64,000 bases of DNA from Stakelama marina (GCF_018122655.1 NZ_JAGRQC010000001.1:868001-932000), one strand, 5' to 3'. Shown: positions 45,401 through 54,677, numbered from the stretch's first letter. Program-made: numbers and translations. Notes: a model not told the origin generated them from the letters alone.

Positions 45401-45680
45401 ATGCATCGACTCGTATCAACCGGACGGTACGCCAATCCGGGGGACCTATTGCCCTGATCTGACGGCTCCAGCGATTTTCTATCATAACGTCTCGATCACG
45501 AAGGACATCGGTGAGAGCTATTCAATTACACTGGGCATCAGCAACCTGTTCGATACCCGTCCGCCGCGCGTATCGGTTCTGAACGGCGGCGAAATCAGCA
45601 TGCTCGGGCCGGTTGTTGCAGCTTCGCAGTATAGCTTTGTCGGACGGCGAGCGTTCCTGAACGTCTCCACCAAGTTCTGA
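42468..45680 (+). CDS. TonB-dependent receptor
   Basis: Large outer-membrane active transporter of 1070 residues. It has a Sec signal peptide (cleavage near SGTAFAQ), a Gln/Ser/Asp-rich linker, the TonB box-like ALVVTGTRI (about residues 78-86), a plug domain with DLRGLGPNRTLVLLNGRR and SIYGSDAIAGVVNIITKK, and a beta barrel ending in an aromatic residue (FLNVSTKF), as required for outer-membrane assembly. The length and plug style match the oar-like/multi-extracellular-loop receptors common in sphingomonads. The ATG at 42468 has ACGGGGG upstream. It heads a plus-strand, more AT-rich segment together with two sulfotransferase genes, hinting that its ligand is modified or cleared by them. The ligand itself is unknown. 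Confidence 0.92.
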   Translation: MKKSIFLRSSALGTALLISVTASGTAFAQTADGSATDQSSQSTADQDQTSAEQASDATALQTQQPESDQGNALVVTGTRIRATTAFNSPDPVSIIDPEIAMKEGKLDTASMLQSSPIAAGSTQITAALSSNFVTNGGPGAQTIDLRGLGPNRTLVLLNGRRAGPAGVRGGVSSFDLNVLPQSIVSNIQILKTGASSIYGSDAIAGVVNIITKKDTNGLQLDGNVSVPFDSGGETYRLNAIWGKTFSRGHIMVAGDYSHTNELKRGDRSYLACPEAYTFRPDGSRADIVDPRTGQYKCEDLRWGHVWTYNLIDNMQLDGPGGPNTGYNTSPRGQTILMQYQYPGENLGIPAYGAPAYPGDFGAPPGWYPTGYNTQSLAVQNAYHPFVEEQTIIPKTDLYTFYADGAYEIADSVELFGEFLFNRRETYQNGWRQFWSFGYTGDLYGTGTTYNVWAPGWTGLNLISPTAITNHADSSQKVDYYRGVGGVRGDVRSGGFMDGWHWEMYGQYSRSIGRYRNERILQDVYDISTQQGFGSIGSCVGMTTPVSGKQCIDLPWTDPNFLRGELTPEQVAYIFSWEEGKTTYSQLTAEASVSGDLLTLPAGPLGVAAGLTIRRDEINDVPGAITLAGNAWGSSTSGITAGNTVTKEAFGELNIPVINDTLLFKELTLSAAGRVTNVTATRASDGFQDKNTGNYTYKLGANWALTDFLRFRASYGTSFRAPALFEQFLSDQTSFPRQTDIDPCVNYDNALAQGAITQRQRDNCAADGIPSNYNGAGVTATAISQGGVGVLSPETSKAFVVGGILTPKFGFLPQTDINIAVDYFDIRVKGEVAQLGARNIIYQCYNSLDFPNDPLCSLFTRGQTGAPYNIATVRDKYINIASQKNSGVDVTVQLRQNLGSLGRLTLLADMTWQTRDNYKLLPDSPLETDNGEAGSPRWVGDFRLSWENADRDLNIFYGMNVIGGTSNVGDFLRDNGGDPCIDSYQPDGTPIRGTYCPDLTAPAIFYHNVSITKDIGESYSITLGISNLFDTRPPRVSVLNGGEISMLGPVVAASQYSFVGRRAFLNVSTKF

Positions 45681-45777
45681 TGAGGCGATGATATGGGTGG
45701 GGCGGCGCGATGACGCGTCGCCCTACTCCAAACGAAAAGTTCTGAATCATAAATCGAAGCGTTGTATCGTAGCTTGC

Positions 45778-46563
45778 ATGCCCACGGTAAATGTCCGCCC
45801 CGACACTCTGGACGATGAAAATCGGCGCTTTACGCACGCCCCGCTTCGTCGACCGGTATTTCTAAACAGTGTTCCCAAGAGTGGTAGCCATCTGCTGCGC
45901 AACGTGCTTCGGATGTTCGTACCCGTTGAGCAACAATATTCGCGGGACTTTATTCAATGGGCGAACCTCCAACAACACCTCGCTGCCTTTGACCCCGCTG
46001 CACCGATGCTTAGTTGGGGGCATTTGTTCCTAGCCGACGCTTCGGTGATCGAGACCGCATTTGCCCGAAAAATATTGCTGTACCGAGATCCCTATGACTG
46101 GGTGATCGCTCGCGCCCGCTTCTTCATATCCGAGCAGTTCAGTAGCAACATGGATCACCTCAAGACCGGGGCGCTCAAAGTCGATGATCTGCTTACCATG
46201 ATGATCTTCGGCATTCCGGGAAAAGCGCCATCTCTGAACGATATCTATGAAATGAATGCGGCCGCGTGGTTAGGTACAGAGATTGAAGTGGTCAAATTTG
46301 AAGAGCTAACTCTTCACGTTCAAAATCTGGGAAGCGAAGAAGCTGATAAATTCTTCGCCAAATTGCTTAATGCGTGCGAAATTACTAGACCCCACGATTG
46401 GCGAGAACGCGTTGCAATCGGTTCCGATCGCAAACAAAGTGGCACCGCCAGAGAAAATTTGACGGGCATTGGGCTGGAGTTGCCTGACACGCTCGACGCG
46501 CGACATCGTGCATTGGTTGATTATCAGGCGCCAGGCCTCCGAGCTTTGCTTGGTTATCATTGA
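45778..46563 (+). CDS. sulfotransferase domain-containing protein
   Basis: A 261-residue protein with a P-loop-like PAPS-binding site FLNSVPKSGSHLL (about residues 28-40) and the second signature LLYRDPYDWVIARARF (3'-phosphate binding), as in cytosolic-type sulfotransferases that move sulfate from PAPS to a hydroxyl or amine. No membrane segment is seen. Ala/Leu-poor, AT-rich codon use differs from the surrounding core genes. The ATG at 45778 has a weak Shine-Dalgarno; 45688 is possible but adds a non-conserved tail. It lies 97 bp after the TonB receptor and 22 bp before the TPR-sulfotransferase. The acceptor substrate is not predictable. Confidence 0.8.
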   Translation: MPTVNVRPDTLDDENRRFTHAPLRRPVFLNSVPKSGSHLLRNVLRMFVPVEQQYSRDFIQWANLQQHLAAFDPAAPMLSWGHLFLADASVIETAFARKILLYRDPYDWVIARARFFISEQFSSNMDHLKTGALKVDDLLTMMIFGIPGKAPSLNDIYEMNAAAWLGTEIEVVKFEELTLHVQNLGSEEADKFFAKLLNACEITRPHDWRERVAIGSDRKQSGTARENLTGIGLELPDTLDARHRALVDYQAPGLRALLGYH

Positions 46564-46585
46564 ATTAGGTCCGCAGAGCAAGATC

Positions 46586-48175
46586 ATGACAACCGCAGAC
46601 GATCGTATCCGTCTCTACCCGCTGCTCGGTGAAGCAGAAACGATCATGCATGACGGGCGGCTCGAGGAGGCGGCACGGCTCGTCATGTCGCATCTTGGCC
46701 GACATCGTAACGAACCCCGAGGAACAGCGCTACTAGGTCGAATAGCCATGCGGCTGGGCGCTCTCATGCAGTCAGAGCTATTTCTAACTAGGGCGCTGGA
46801 GGCGGGAATTCGGGACTTCGAGGTCCGTTACGAACTCGCGTCCGTCCTCGACCAGCAACAAAGATTGACCGAAGCAGATCAGCATTTTGCCCAGCTCGTC
46901 GAGGAGACAAACAACGTTGAGTTGAAGGCGCGCCGAGCACTCGTTCTAGACAAGCTCGGTCACCATGAAAGAGCGTTACAACTACTGCAGGAAACGACAG
47001 CGGACCGCCCTGACGATCCACAGTACTGGATCGGATTGGCGACCAGCCTTCGCGCGGCGGGGCGTGTCTCCGAAGCCGTATCCGCATATCGCAGAGCACT
47101 GTCCCTCGACTTCGAGAGAGGTGAGGCCTGGTGGGGACTGGCCAGCATCAAGAAACAGATATTTGGCGACGATGACATTAAGCGAATGCAGGAAGCCATT
47201 CGCATTGCCGTCGACGTGCGCAACATTGCTCCTCTCAACTTCGCGCTTGCCCGTGCGCTGCATGATCGCGGCGACCATCGTGAAGCATTCGAGCATTATT
47301 CCGAAGGGAATCGTTTGCGCGCAGAGGATCTGGCTTACAACTCGAATGAGCTGACCAAAGAAGTGGCCGAGTTGAAACAAACGATCGACGCCTCCACCGT
47401 TCAGTCGTTTAGCAAAACTCCCGTCGGTGAGGTAATCCCGATCTTCATCGTTAGCCTGCCACGATCGGGGTCAACCCTGTTGGAACAAATGTTGGCCAGC
47501 CACAGCGATATCGAAGCGCTTGGCGAACTACCGTATATTCCTGCAATCCTTCGATCTATGATGGAAATGGTAACACGCCGCTCGCGCATGACGGTGCCCC
47601 AGCTTCTGACGGCGCTAACGCCGGATCAGGCAGAGGCAATGGGTCAGGACTATTTGCGACGCGCGTCCGTTCACCGCAAGACGGATAAGGATTACATCGT
47701 CGATAAGCTTCCGCATAATTGGAGCAATATTCTTCTAGTGCGCCGTATGCTTCCACAAGCGCGATTTATCGATATTCGGCGGAATGCGATGGATTGCTGC
47801 TTCTCGAATTTCACACAATCCTTTTCAAGCGCCCATGCTTCGTCATTTCGGCTTGCGGACATCGGGAAATGCTACCGCGACTATGTCGATTTGATGGACC
47901 ATATCAACGATATCGCACCAAATTTGGTACATCATGTCGATTACGAAGCACTGGTGGAAAACGCGGAGCCGCGATTGCGCGAGATTTTTGCTTATCTCGG
48001 CCTGCCGTGGGATCCCGCAACACTAGAGTTCCATAAGCTCGATCGAGTCGTTCGCACGCCGAGCAGCGAACAGGTCAGGCGGCCGTTAAATCGCGACGGG
48101 ATTGCCGTTTGGAAGCCCTATAAAGAATGGCTCTCTCCCTTGACCGAAGTGCTTGGACCACTAGCGCTAAAATAG
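46586..48175 (+). CDS. TPR repeat-containing sulfotransferase
   Basis: A 529-residue protein. The N-terminal half (about residues 15-250) consists of tetratricopeptide-type helical pairs (for example DPQYWIGLATSLRAAGRVSE and NFALARALHDRGDHREAFEH). The C-terminal half is a sulfotransferase with the PAPS loop VSLPRSGSTLLEQMLASHS (about 288-306) and the 3'-phosphate site RFIDIRRNAMDCCFSNF (about 392-408). Resemblance to tyrosylprotein sulfotransferase suggests a protein or peptide acceptor recruited by the TPRs, but that is inference. The start ATG at 46586 follows the previous gene closely. A hairpin terminator lies at 48187-48222. Confidence 0.85.
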   Translation: MTTADDRIRLYPLLGEAETIMHDGRLEEAARLVMSHLGRHRNEPRGTALLGRIAMRLGALMQSELFLTRALEAGIRDFEVRYELASVLDQQQRLTEADQHFAQLVEETNNVELKARRALVLDKLGHHERALQLLQETTADRPDDPQYWIGLATSLRAAGRVSEAVSAYRRALSLDFERGEAWWGLASIKKQIFGDDDIKRMQEAIRIAVDVRNIAPLNFALARALHDRGDHREAFEHYSEGNRLRAEDLAYNSNELTKEVAELKQTIDASTVQSFSKTPVGEVIPIFIVSLPRSGSTLLEQMLASHSDIEALGELPYIPAILRSMMEMVTRRSRMTVPQLLTALTPDQAEAMGQDYLRRASVHRKTDKDYIVDKLPHNWSNILLVRRMLPQARFIDIRRNAMDCCFSNFTQSFSSAHASSFRLADIGKCYRDYVDLMDHINDIAPNLVHHVDYEALVENAEPRLREIFAYLGLPWDPATLEFHKLDRVVRTPSSEQVRRPLNRDGIAVWKPYKEWLSPLTEVLGPLALK

Positions 48176-48186
48176 ATATGCAGCGC

Positions 48187-48222
48187 AACAAAAAAGGCCG
48201 CGACTGTTTCCAGCCGCGGCCC
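48187..48222 (-). terminator. intrinsic terminator of ahcY
   Basis: Stem GGCCGCG (48196-48202) with CGCGGCC (48215-48221) and a 12-nt loop. Read on the minus strand the stem is followed by TTTTTTGTT, fitting Rho-independent termination of ahcY. On the plus strand it could also end the TPR-sulfotransferase transcript, but without a good T run. Confidence 0.75.
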
Positions 48223-48248
48223 TTGGCTTTGAGCGCGATAGCGCGCGA

Positions 48249-49685
<1,437 letters not shown>

Positions 49686-49758
49686 GTGCGCGGCCCGGGA
49701 AAATACCCGGCCGCCGATGCGTCCCACCTAAGCCTTCGCGCCCGCGAAATCAAATGGA

Positions 49759-49778
49759 ATATAAAGATTTCTTTATAT
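49759..49778. promoter_or_regulatory. perfect 20-bp palindrome upstream of ahcY (putative operator)
   Basis: ATATAAAGATTTCTTTATAT consists of 9-bp arms ATATAAAGA / TCTTTATAT around TT, standing out in GC-rich surroundings. The consensus resembles operators of ArsR-type regulators of methionine and SAH metabolism (SahR-like), which repress ahcY and met genes in other proteobacteria. No regulator gene is in the window. Confidence 0.6.
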
Positions 49779-49838
49779 GATAGTGAGCATGCGCATAACG
49801 GTCCTGTCGCGGTCGAGGTAGCGCAGGACGCCCCGAAA

Positions 49839-52199
49839 CTACCGCGAATAGGAAAGGCTGAGCATTATCGTGCGCGGAGCAATCGGCGTGTATTGCCGCT
49901 CGGCGAAGATCGAAAAGGGATTGCCGAAGGCGAAACTGTCGCCGCGTATGTTGAGCGCGTTTCGCACATCGAGGCCGACACGCCACCGATCCATCGCGAA
50001 TTGCACATCGGCGCCAAGCACCGTGTAGGACGGGGTCCGGCGATCGAGCCCAGGATCGAAGCTCAACCGCGTCGGACCGATGAAGCTGACATCGGCTCCG
50101 ACGGTCGCCTGCCAGGTGCCCAGGCTGAAATCATGCGCCAGCCGGGCATTGCCGCTAATGTCGGGCACGATCGGCATTCGCGAATCGCGGACCATGTCGA
50201 GCGCGCCAGATGCCCGTTCCAGCCGTGAACGCTGCAGCGACAGGCCGGTCTCCAGCTTCCATCCGAAGAGCGGCAGCCAGCGCACCGACATGTCGATGCC
50301 AAGCGAGCGGGCATCACCCGCGTTGCGCGTCGCCACCAGACCGTTATCGAGCAGATAGTCGGACTGCACATGCTGCCACACCGACCGGTACGCCGCCGCG
50401 TCGATAGAAAGCCGTCCCGATGGGCTTTCAAGACGCGCGCCGAGGTCGATATTGCTGAGTTCGTCGGCGTCATAACGCTGGCCGCTGCCGCCAATCGCCA
50501 CACCGCCGGGGCGCACGGCGTTGGCATAGCGCAGATAGACGAGCAGCGGTTCGACGGGCCGCCAGCCGAGCGATAGGCTGGGCGAGAAGCCGATGAACTG
50601 CCCTGCCTCGACATGGCCTTCCGAACGGTCGGTCTCATCCTCGATGAGATTGCGAAACAGGCGTGCGCCCAGCGACGCGGTCATTCCCGGGAGAGGACGA
50701 AGGTCGGCCTGGCCGAATACCGCCATTTCGCTGACCTTGCGCCGCACATCGACGATCGTGTGCTGGTCATCCGAAGCCGCAAACAACGTGCCCTTCCCAT
50801 AAGTTGTGGCGCTGAGATAGGAAATGCCTGCCATCCAGCGCATTCCCTTCGCGCTATTGCGTTCGACCCGGACCTCCTGGTCGAAGACCCGGTATCGCCG
50901 CGCGTCGGTCGCGCGCAGCGGCGGCGCCAGCGCAAAGGCATCCGCAGCGGCGCTCGCATCGAACGTCCGCCGGATATTCTGCCAGTCCATGCTGGTCGCG
51001 ACGGTCAGGTCGAGCTTTCCCACCGGCCCCTGCAACCGTGCCGACGCCATCGCGAAGCGGCTGCTGGACGGTTCGCGGATGCGCACGTTTCGCGACAGGG
51101 TTTCGGCGTCCGCGACGACATATTGGCTATCACCCGTCCGCACGTCCTGAAGCAAAGCGCCCGCGTCCAGCGTCCAGCCTGATACCGGCGCATAGCGAAC
51201 GGCAAGACGCCCACCCGCGACCCGCGACCAGTTGGCGTTTTCGGCAAGTCCGACATCCTCGATCCAGCCGGGCCGATAGCTGGCATAGCCGACACCGCGC
51301 AGCGCAAGCGTGTCCGACACGAGCGGCAGATTGATGACCGCTGACCCGCCGCCGCCAAGCTGACCGTCATAGGCAAGGTCGCCGTGGAGCATTCCGCTTG
51401 CCGAAGCCGCGCCAAGTACCGGCTTTCGCGTAACCAGACGGTACACCCCGCCAAGTGCGCCGGTTCCATAGAGCGGCCCCTGCGGCCCTTTCAGCACTTC
51501 CACCCGGTCGATATCGACCAGTCGCAGATCGGGGTCGGGGCCGTCATACGTAGCCCTTCCCTCGTCGATCTGGATCGCAACGGTCGACTGCCCGAAACCC
51601 GAAAAGGGGCTGTCGGCGATGCCGCGAATAAACAGGCGATTGCCCCCCGGCCCGGCATTGGTCGCGACCAGTCCCGGCGTCTGGCGCGCGACATCCCTGC
51701 TTCCCGTGGCATCGGGGGGCAGCGACGTAACTCGCCCCGGCACGAACACCGAAAGCGGCGCCGCCACGTCCGAAAGCGCTTCGGACTGCTTGCGCCCGGT
51801 AACGACGATATCGGCAATCGGCGGTGATGGTGGCGCGGTGGTCGCAGGCGATCCGCCACGTCGCGCACGGCCGGTCGGTTCTAGCCGATAGACATCGGGG
51901 GCGATGCGGCGCGGCCGCAGCCCGGTCCCGCGCAACAGACGCTCGAGCGCCTGATGCGCGGTCAAGCGGGCGTGCAGCCGCTCGACATGCTGTGTCGGCA
52001 CGCGCCCCGGCATCCCGACCGAAATGCCTGTTTGCGCTGTAAACGCGGCGATACTCTCGTTCAGAGGGCCAGCGGCAATGTCAAACCGATAGCGCGCTTC
52101 CCGCGCCTCCGCCTGCGCGGGCAGGCTAGTCGCCGCCGCCAGCGGAAAGGCGCACCACATCGCCTTCGCGACGAAGCTGGAGGTCCATGAGCCGGGCAA
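49839..52199 (-). CDS. TonB-dependent receptor with N-terminal STN signalling domain
   Basis: A 786-residue outer-membrane receptor. After a signal peptide (VAKAMWCAFPLAAATSLPAQA) comes an STN (secretin/TonB short N-terminal) domain, YRFDIAAGPLNESIAAFTAQ to GTGLRPRRIAPDVYRLEP (about residues 36-108). Next is the TonB-box region IADIVVTGRKQSEAL, a plug with RLFIRGIADSPFSGFGQS and VEVLKGPQGPLYGTGALGGV, and the barrel. The STN domain means it can pass a ligand signal to the FecR-like anti-sigma factor encoded just upstream. The TTG at 52199 retains a charged n-region; an ATG at 52160 with AAGG upstream is the alternative. The substrate is unknown. Confidence 0.88.
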   Translation of the reverse strand: MPGSWTSSFVAKAMWCAFPLAAATSLPAQAEAREARYRFDIAAGPLNESIAAFTAQTGISVGMPGRVPTQHVERLHARLTAHQALERLLRGTGLRPRRIAPDVYRLEPTGRARRGGSPATTAPPSPPIADIVVTGRKQSEALSDVAAPLSVFVPGRVTSLPPDATGSRDVARQTPGLVATNAGPGGNRLFIRGIADSPFSGFGQSTVAIQIDEGRATYDGPDPDLRLVDIDRVEVLKGPQGPLYGTGALGGVYRLVTRKPVLGAASASGMLHGDLAYDGQLGGGGSAVINLPLVSDTLALRGVGYASYRPGWIEDVGLAENANWSRVAGGRLAVRYAPVSGWTLDAGALLQDVRTGDSQYVVADAETLSRNVRIREPSSSRFAMASARLQGPVGKLDLTVATSMDWQNIRRTFDASAAADAFALAPPLRATDARRYRVFDQEVRVERNSAKGMRWMAGISYLSATTYGKGTLFAASDDQHTIVDVRRKVSEMAVFGQADLRPLPGMTASLGARLFRNLIEDETDRSEGHVEAGQFIGFSPSLSLGWRPVEPLLVYLRYANAVRPGGVAIGGSGQRYDADELSNIDLGARLESPSGRLSIDAAAYRSVWQHVQSDYLLDNGLVATRNAGDARSLGIDMSVRWLPLFGWKLETGLSLQRSRLERASGALDMVRDSRMPIVPDISGNARLAHDFSLGTWQATVGADVSFIGPTRLSFDPGLDRRTPSYTVLGADVQFAMDRWRVGLDVRNALNIRGDSFAFGNPFSIFAERQYTPIAPRTIMLSLSYSR

Positions 52200-53127
52200 G
52201 ATTCGCTACCGCTTCCCCGCGCCCGCCAAGCGCGAGCGAACCCGAAAAGCGACGCTGTCCAACCCCCGGTTCGAGAACGATCCTGCCATCGGTATATTGC
52301 CCCAGCTCCGCGGCCACCACGGCCAGCGGAACGTTGTCATACACGAGTTGGCCGCGACGAAAACTGCCGACATTGGCTGGCGCGACTTTCAGCGGCTCGA
52401 TGACATTCTCGCGATCAAGCGCCAGCATTCCCTGCCCCGCCGATAGGCGCATCGGTTTGGTGAGCCGGGGCGAACGAACCGAAACATTGCCCTCCGCCAC
52501 CGTCACACGCAGCGAATTGGCGGTACTGGTCACCTCGAACCTTGTCCCCAGATCGACGATCCGGAAATCGCCCGCACGCACGGTCAGCGTGCGATCGGTT
52601 CGGTGCGGCACGTCGAAATACGCCGCCCCCTTCAGCGTCAGCGTGGTCGCATCGCCCGCCGCGACACTGAGACTTGATCCGCTCGCCAGCGCGACCCGAG
52701 CCCCATCGGGCAACACAATCCGACGGGCACCATCGCTTGCCAGATACTGCTTCGCGGGCGGTGATGCCGGTTGCTCTCCCGGGACCATGATCATCGCGGC
52801 AATGCCTGCGGCGATTGCAGCTGCGCCAGCTCCGCCGGCCCATCGCCACCAGCGCAATGAATTAGCGCCGGTCGCAGGCCAGTCGTCATTGGCGGTCACT
52901 TCGTCGTTGCTCGATCGGGCAATATCCACCGAGCCACCCTCAAGCGCCGCCGCCACACCCGCCCGGCAATCGGCAAGCGCCGCGTCGTCAAGCGCCACCG
53001 CGTCGAACGCCTCGCGGTGGCGCGCATCCGCCTCCAGCCAGTTGGTAAAACCATCCCAATCCATATCGTCGGACGGGGAGCGCACATGCCACCGGGCGGC
53101 GGCGAGGAGATGGTCCTCGCTCACCAT
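52126..53127 (-). CDS. FecR-like anti-sigma factor
   Basis: Inner-membrane protein of 333 residues that relays signal from the STN-type receptor to the ECF sigma factor. The cytosolic N-terminus has the FecR anti-sigma region AAARWHVRSPSDDMDWDGF and FTNWLEADARHREAFD (about residues 8-43). One transmembrane helix lies in the Ala/Gly-rich segment around 95-113. The periplasmic FecR domain follows (ASDGARRIVLPDGARVALAS, then GAAYFDVPHRTDR). The ATG at 53127 has AAGGAG 9 nt upstream and is preferred to GTG at 53169. Its 3' end overlaps the receptor gene. Confidence 0.9.
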   Translation of the reverse strand: MVSEDHLLAAARWHVRSPSDDMDWDGFTNWLEADARHREAFDAVALDDAALADCRAGVAAALEGGSVDIARSSNDEVTANDDWPATGANSLRWWRWAGGAGAAAIAAGIAAMIMVPGEQPASPPAKQYLASDGARRIVLPDGARVALASGSSLSVAAGDATTLTLKGAAYFDVPHRTDRTLTVRAGDFRIVDLGTRFEVTSTANSLRVTVAEGNVSVRSPRLTKPMRLSAGQGMLALDRENVIEPLKVAPANVGSFRRGQLVYDNVPLAVVAAELGQYTDGRIVLEPGVGQRRFSGSLALGGRGEAVANLARLMDLQLRREGDVVRLSAGGGD

Positions 53128-53197
53128 GCTAAGCGCTCCTTGGGCGCTGTCCCGGTTGAAAATTTCCACATCAGTTCAAAAGACGCCGCCACCTCCA

Positions 53198-53737
53198 TCA
53201 ATCCTCACCTGCCAGCGACCGGCGCAGATGCACCATCGCGCGGGCGATGTGCTTTTCGACGCCGCTGCGGCTGATTCCCATCGACGCCGCCACTTCCGCC
53301 TGACCGAGACCGTCGATCTTGTTCAGCCGAAACGCCCTGCCCGTGGCGGGGGGAAGCGCAGCGATGGCAGCGGTGAAGCGCGCCACTCTCTCGTCCTCGA
53401 TCATCTGTTTTTCGGGATCGCTACGGTCGAGATCGGCGCCGTGTTCGTCCGTCCGGCTCGACGACCACTGAAGATCGCGCGCCATCCGGCGCCGCTCTTC
53501 CTTCAGGCGGTCGAGCACCAGATTCTGCGCCATCCGGTAAAGATAGGCCCGAGGATTGCCGATCGACACCGGACGCCCCTCGCGCACGCGGAGCCACATT
53601 TCCTGCATCAGATCCTCGGCAAGCGCGCCATCACCCGTTCGCGCCGTCAGAAAACGCAACAGTTCGGGCCGATGCGCCGCAAGCGCCCCGGCAAGCCCCT
53701 CGATGGAGGCGGTTTCGGATTCGTCCCCGCGCTGCAC
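53198..53737 (-). CDS. ECF RNA polymerase sigma factor, FecI-like
   Basis: A 179-residue sigma-70 family protein with region 2 (AEDLMQEMWLRVREGRPVS and RAYLYRMAQNLVLDRLKEER, about residues 40-85) and region 4 (ALPPATGRAFRLNKIDGLGQ, then EVAASMGISRSGVEKHIARA, about 125-170). It lacks region 3, as expected for ECF factors. With the FecR-like and STN-receptor genes behind it this is a complete cell-surface signalling set. The start is GTG at 53737 with GGCGGAAG upstream. It is divergent from the deacetylase gene, with only 64 bp between. Confidence 0.9.
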   Translation of the reverse strand: MQRGDESETASIEGLAGALAAHRPELLRFLTARTGDGALAEDLMQEMWLRVREGRPVSIGNPRAYLYRMAQNLVLDRLKEERRRMARDLQWSSSRTDEHGADLDRSDPEKQMIEDERVARFTAAIAALPPATGRAFRLNKIDGLGQAEVAASMGISRSGVEKHIARAMVHLRRSLAGED

Positions 53738-53801
53738 GCTTCCGCCATAGCCGTTTCGCTATCGGGATCAAAAACACTATATGATGGGGTGAGGACCATG
53801 C

Positions 53802-54677
53802 TTGTCCGCGTCGTCGCATCAGCGTACGCCCATTTCCGAAGAGCAATCCGCCCGAATGCCCCGCACCACCATGCCGCCCAACCTGCTGGTTTCGATACAT
53901 GATGTCGGCCCGAGTTCGGAAGGCGCGACCGATCGGCTGCGCGACATTCTGGAACCCGCCACGGGTGAATATCGCTACGCAATGCTGGTCGTGCCGAACC
54001 ACTGGGGTCGCGCGCCCATCGTTGCCGGCAGCCCGTTCGCCAGCCGATTGCGCGACTGGTCGGACCGTGGTGTCGAGATATTCCTGCACGGCTGCTACCA
54101 CCGCGACGATACCAGCCACGACTCCGCCGCCGCCCGTTGGAAGGCCAAGCGGATGACGGCGGGCGAAGGCGAATTCCTCGGCCTCGACTATCAGACCGCG
54201 TTCAACCGGATGCGCGACGGGCGCGACATGCTGCAAGACATCATCGGCAAGCCGGTGGCTGGCTTCATCGCGCCAGCCTGGCTTTACGGCCCCGATGCGC
54301 TTGCCGCGATGGCCGATTGCGGCTTCGCGCTGGCAGAGGACCATTTTCGCGTCTGGAAACCGTCGGACGGAACCATCGTTGCGCGCGGACCGGTCATCAC
54401 CTGGGCGAGCCGCACGCGGATGCGGCAGGCATCGTCGCTGGCGGTGGCTGCCGCTGCGCGCGCGCTGATGCCTGCCCGTCGCGGAATGCGGCTCGCGGTT
54501 CATCCCGGCGATGTGACCGTACCACGGCTGGTCGACAGCATCGCAAAAACCGTTCGCGCACTCGCCAACCGCGCGCCAATCGGCCGCTATGCCGATCTGC
54601 TGGGCACGCCGACCGTTTCCAACGCCGTCCCCGAGATAAACCGAAACCGCCTTTCCTCCACCGAGACATCCAACTGA
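53802..54677 (+). CDS. polysaccharide deacetylase family protein (DUF2334-type)
   Basis: A 291-residue NodB-homology protein. The metal-binding signatures are LLVSIHDVGPSSEG with the catalytic/metal Asp, EIFLHGCYHRDDTSH with the His pair, and GFIAPAWLYGPDALAAM, the substrate loop; the C-terminal His is in LAVHPGDVT. It should remove acetyl groups from an N-acetylated sugar. No signal peptide is seen, so it acts in the cytosol, on a lipid-linked or soluble sugar. TTG at 53802 is chosen since GGGGTGAGG lies 7 nt upstream; ATGs at 53856 or 53871 are alternatives with weak ribosome sites. First gene of an overlapping glycan operon. Confidence 0.8.
   Translation: MSASSHQRTPISEEQSARMPRTTMPPNLLVSIHDVGPSSEGATDRLRDILEPATGEYRYAMLVVPNHWGRAPIVAGSPFASRLRDWSDRGVEIFLHGCYHRDDTSHDSAAARWKAKRMTAGEGEFLGLDYQTAFNRMRDGRDMLQDIIGKPVAGFIAPAWLYGPDALAAMADCGFALAEDHFRVWKPSDGTIVARGPVITWASRTRMRQASSLAVAAAARALMPARRGMRLAVHPGDVTVPRLVDSIAKTVRALANRAPIGRYADLLGTPTVSNAVPEINRNRLSSTETSN

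Noticed and set aside
49686..49838. A SAM/SAH riboswitch in the ahcY leader
   Set aside because: I found no match to the conserved cores of the SAM-II, SAM/SAH or SAH riboswitch classes; only the palindrome and a small hairpin stand out.
53798..53902. 34-codon ORF starting ATG CTT GTC close behind GGGGTGAGG, overlapping the deacetylase
   Set aside because: The ribosome site is only 3 nt from its ATG and fits the TTG of the deacetylase better; the peptide has no features.
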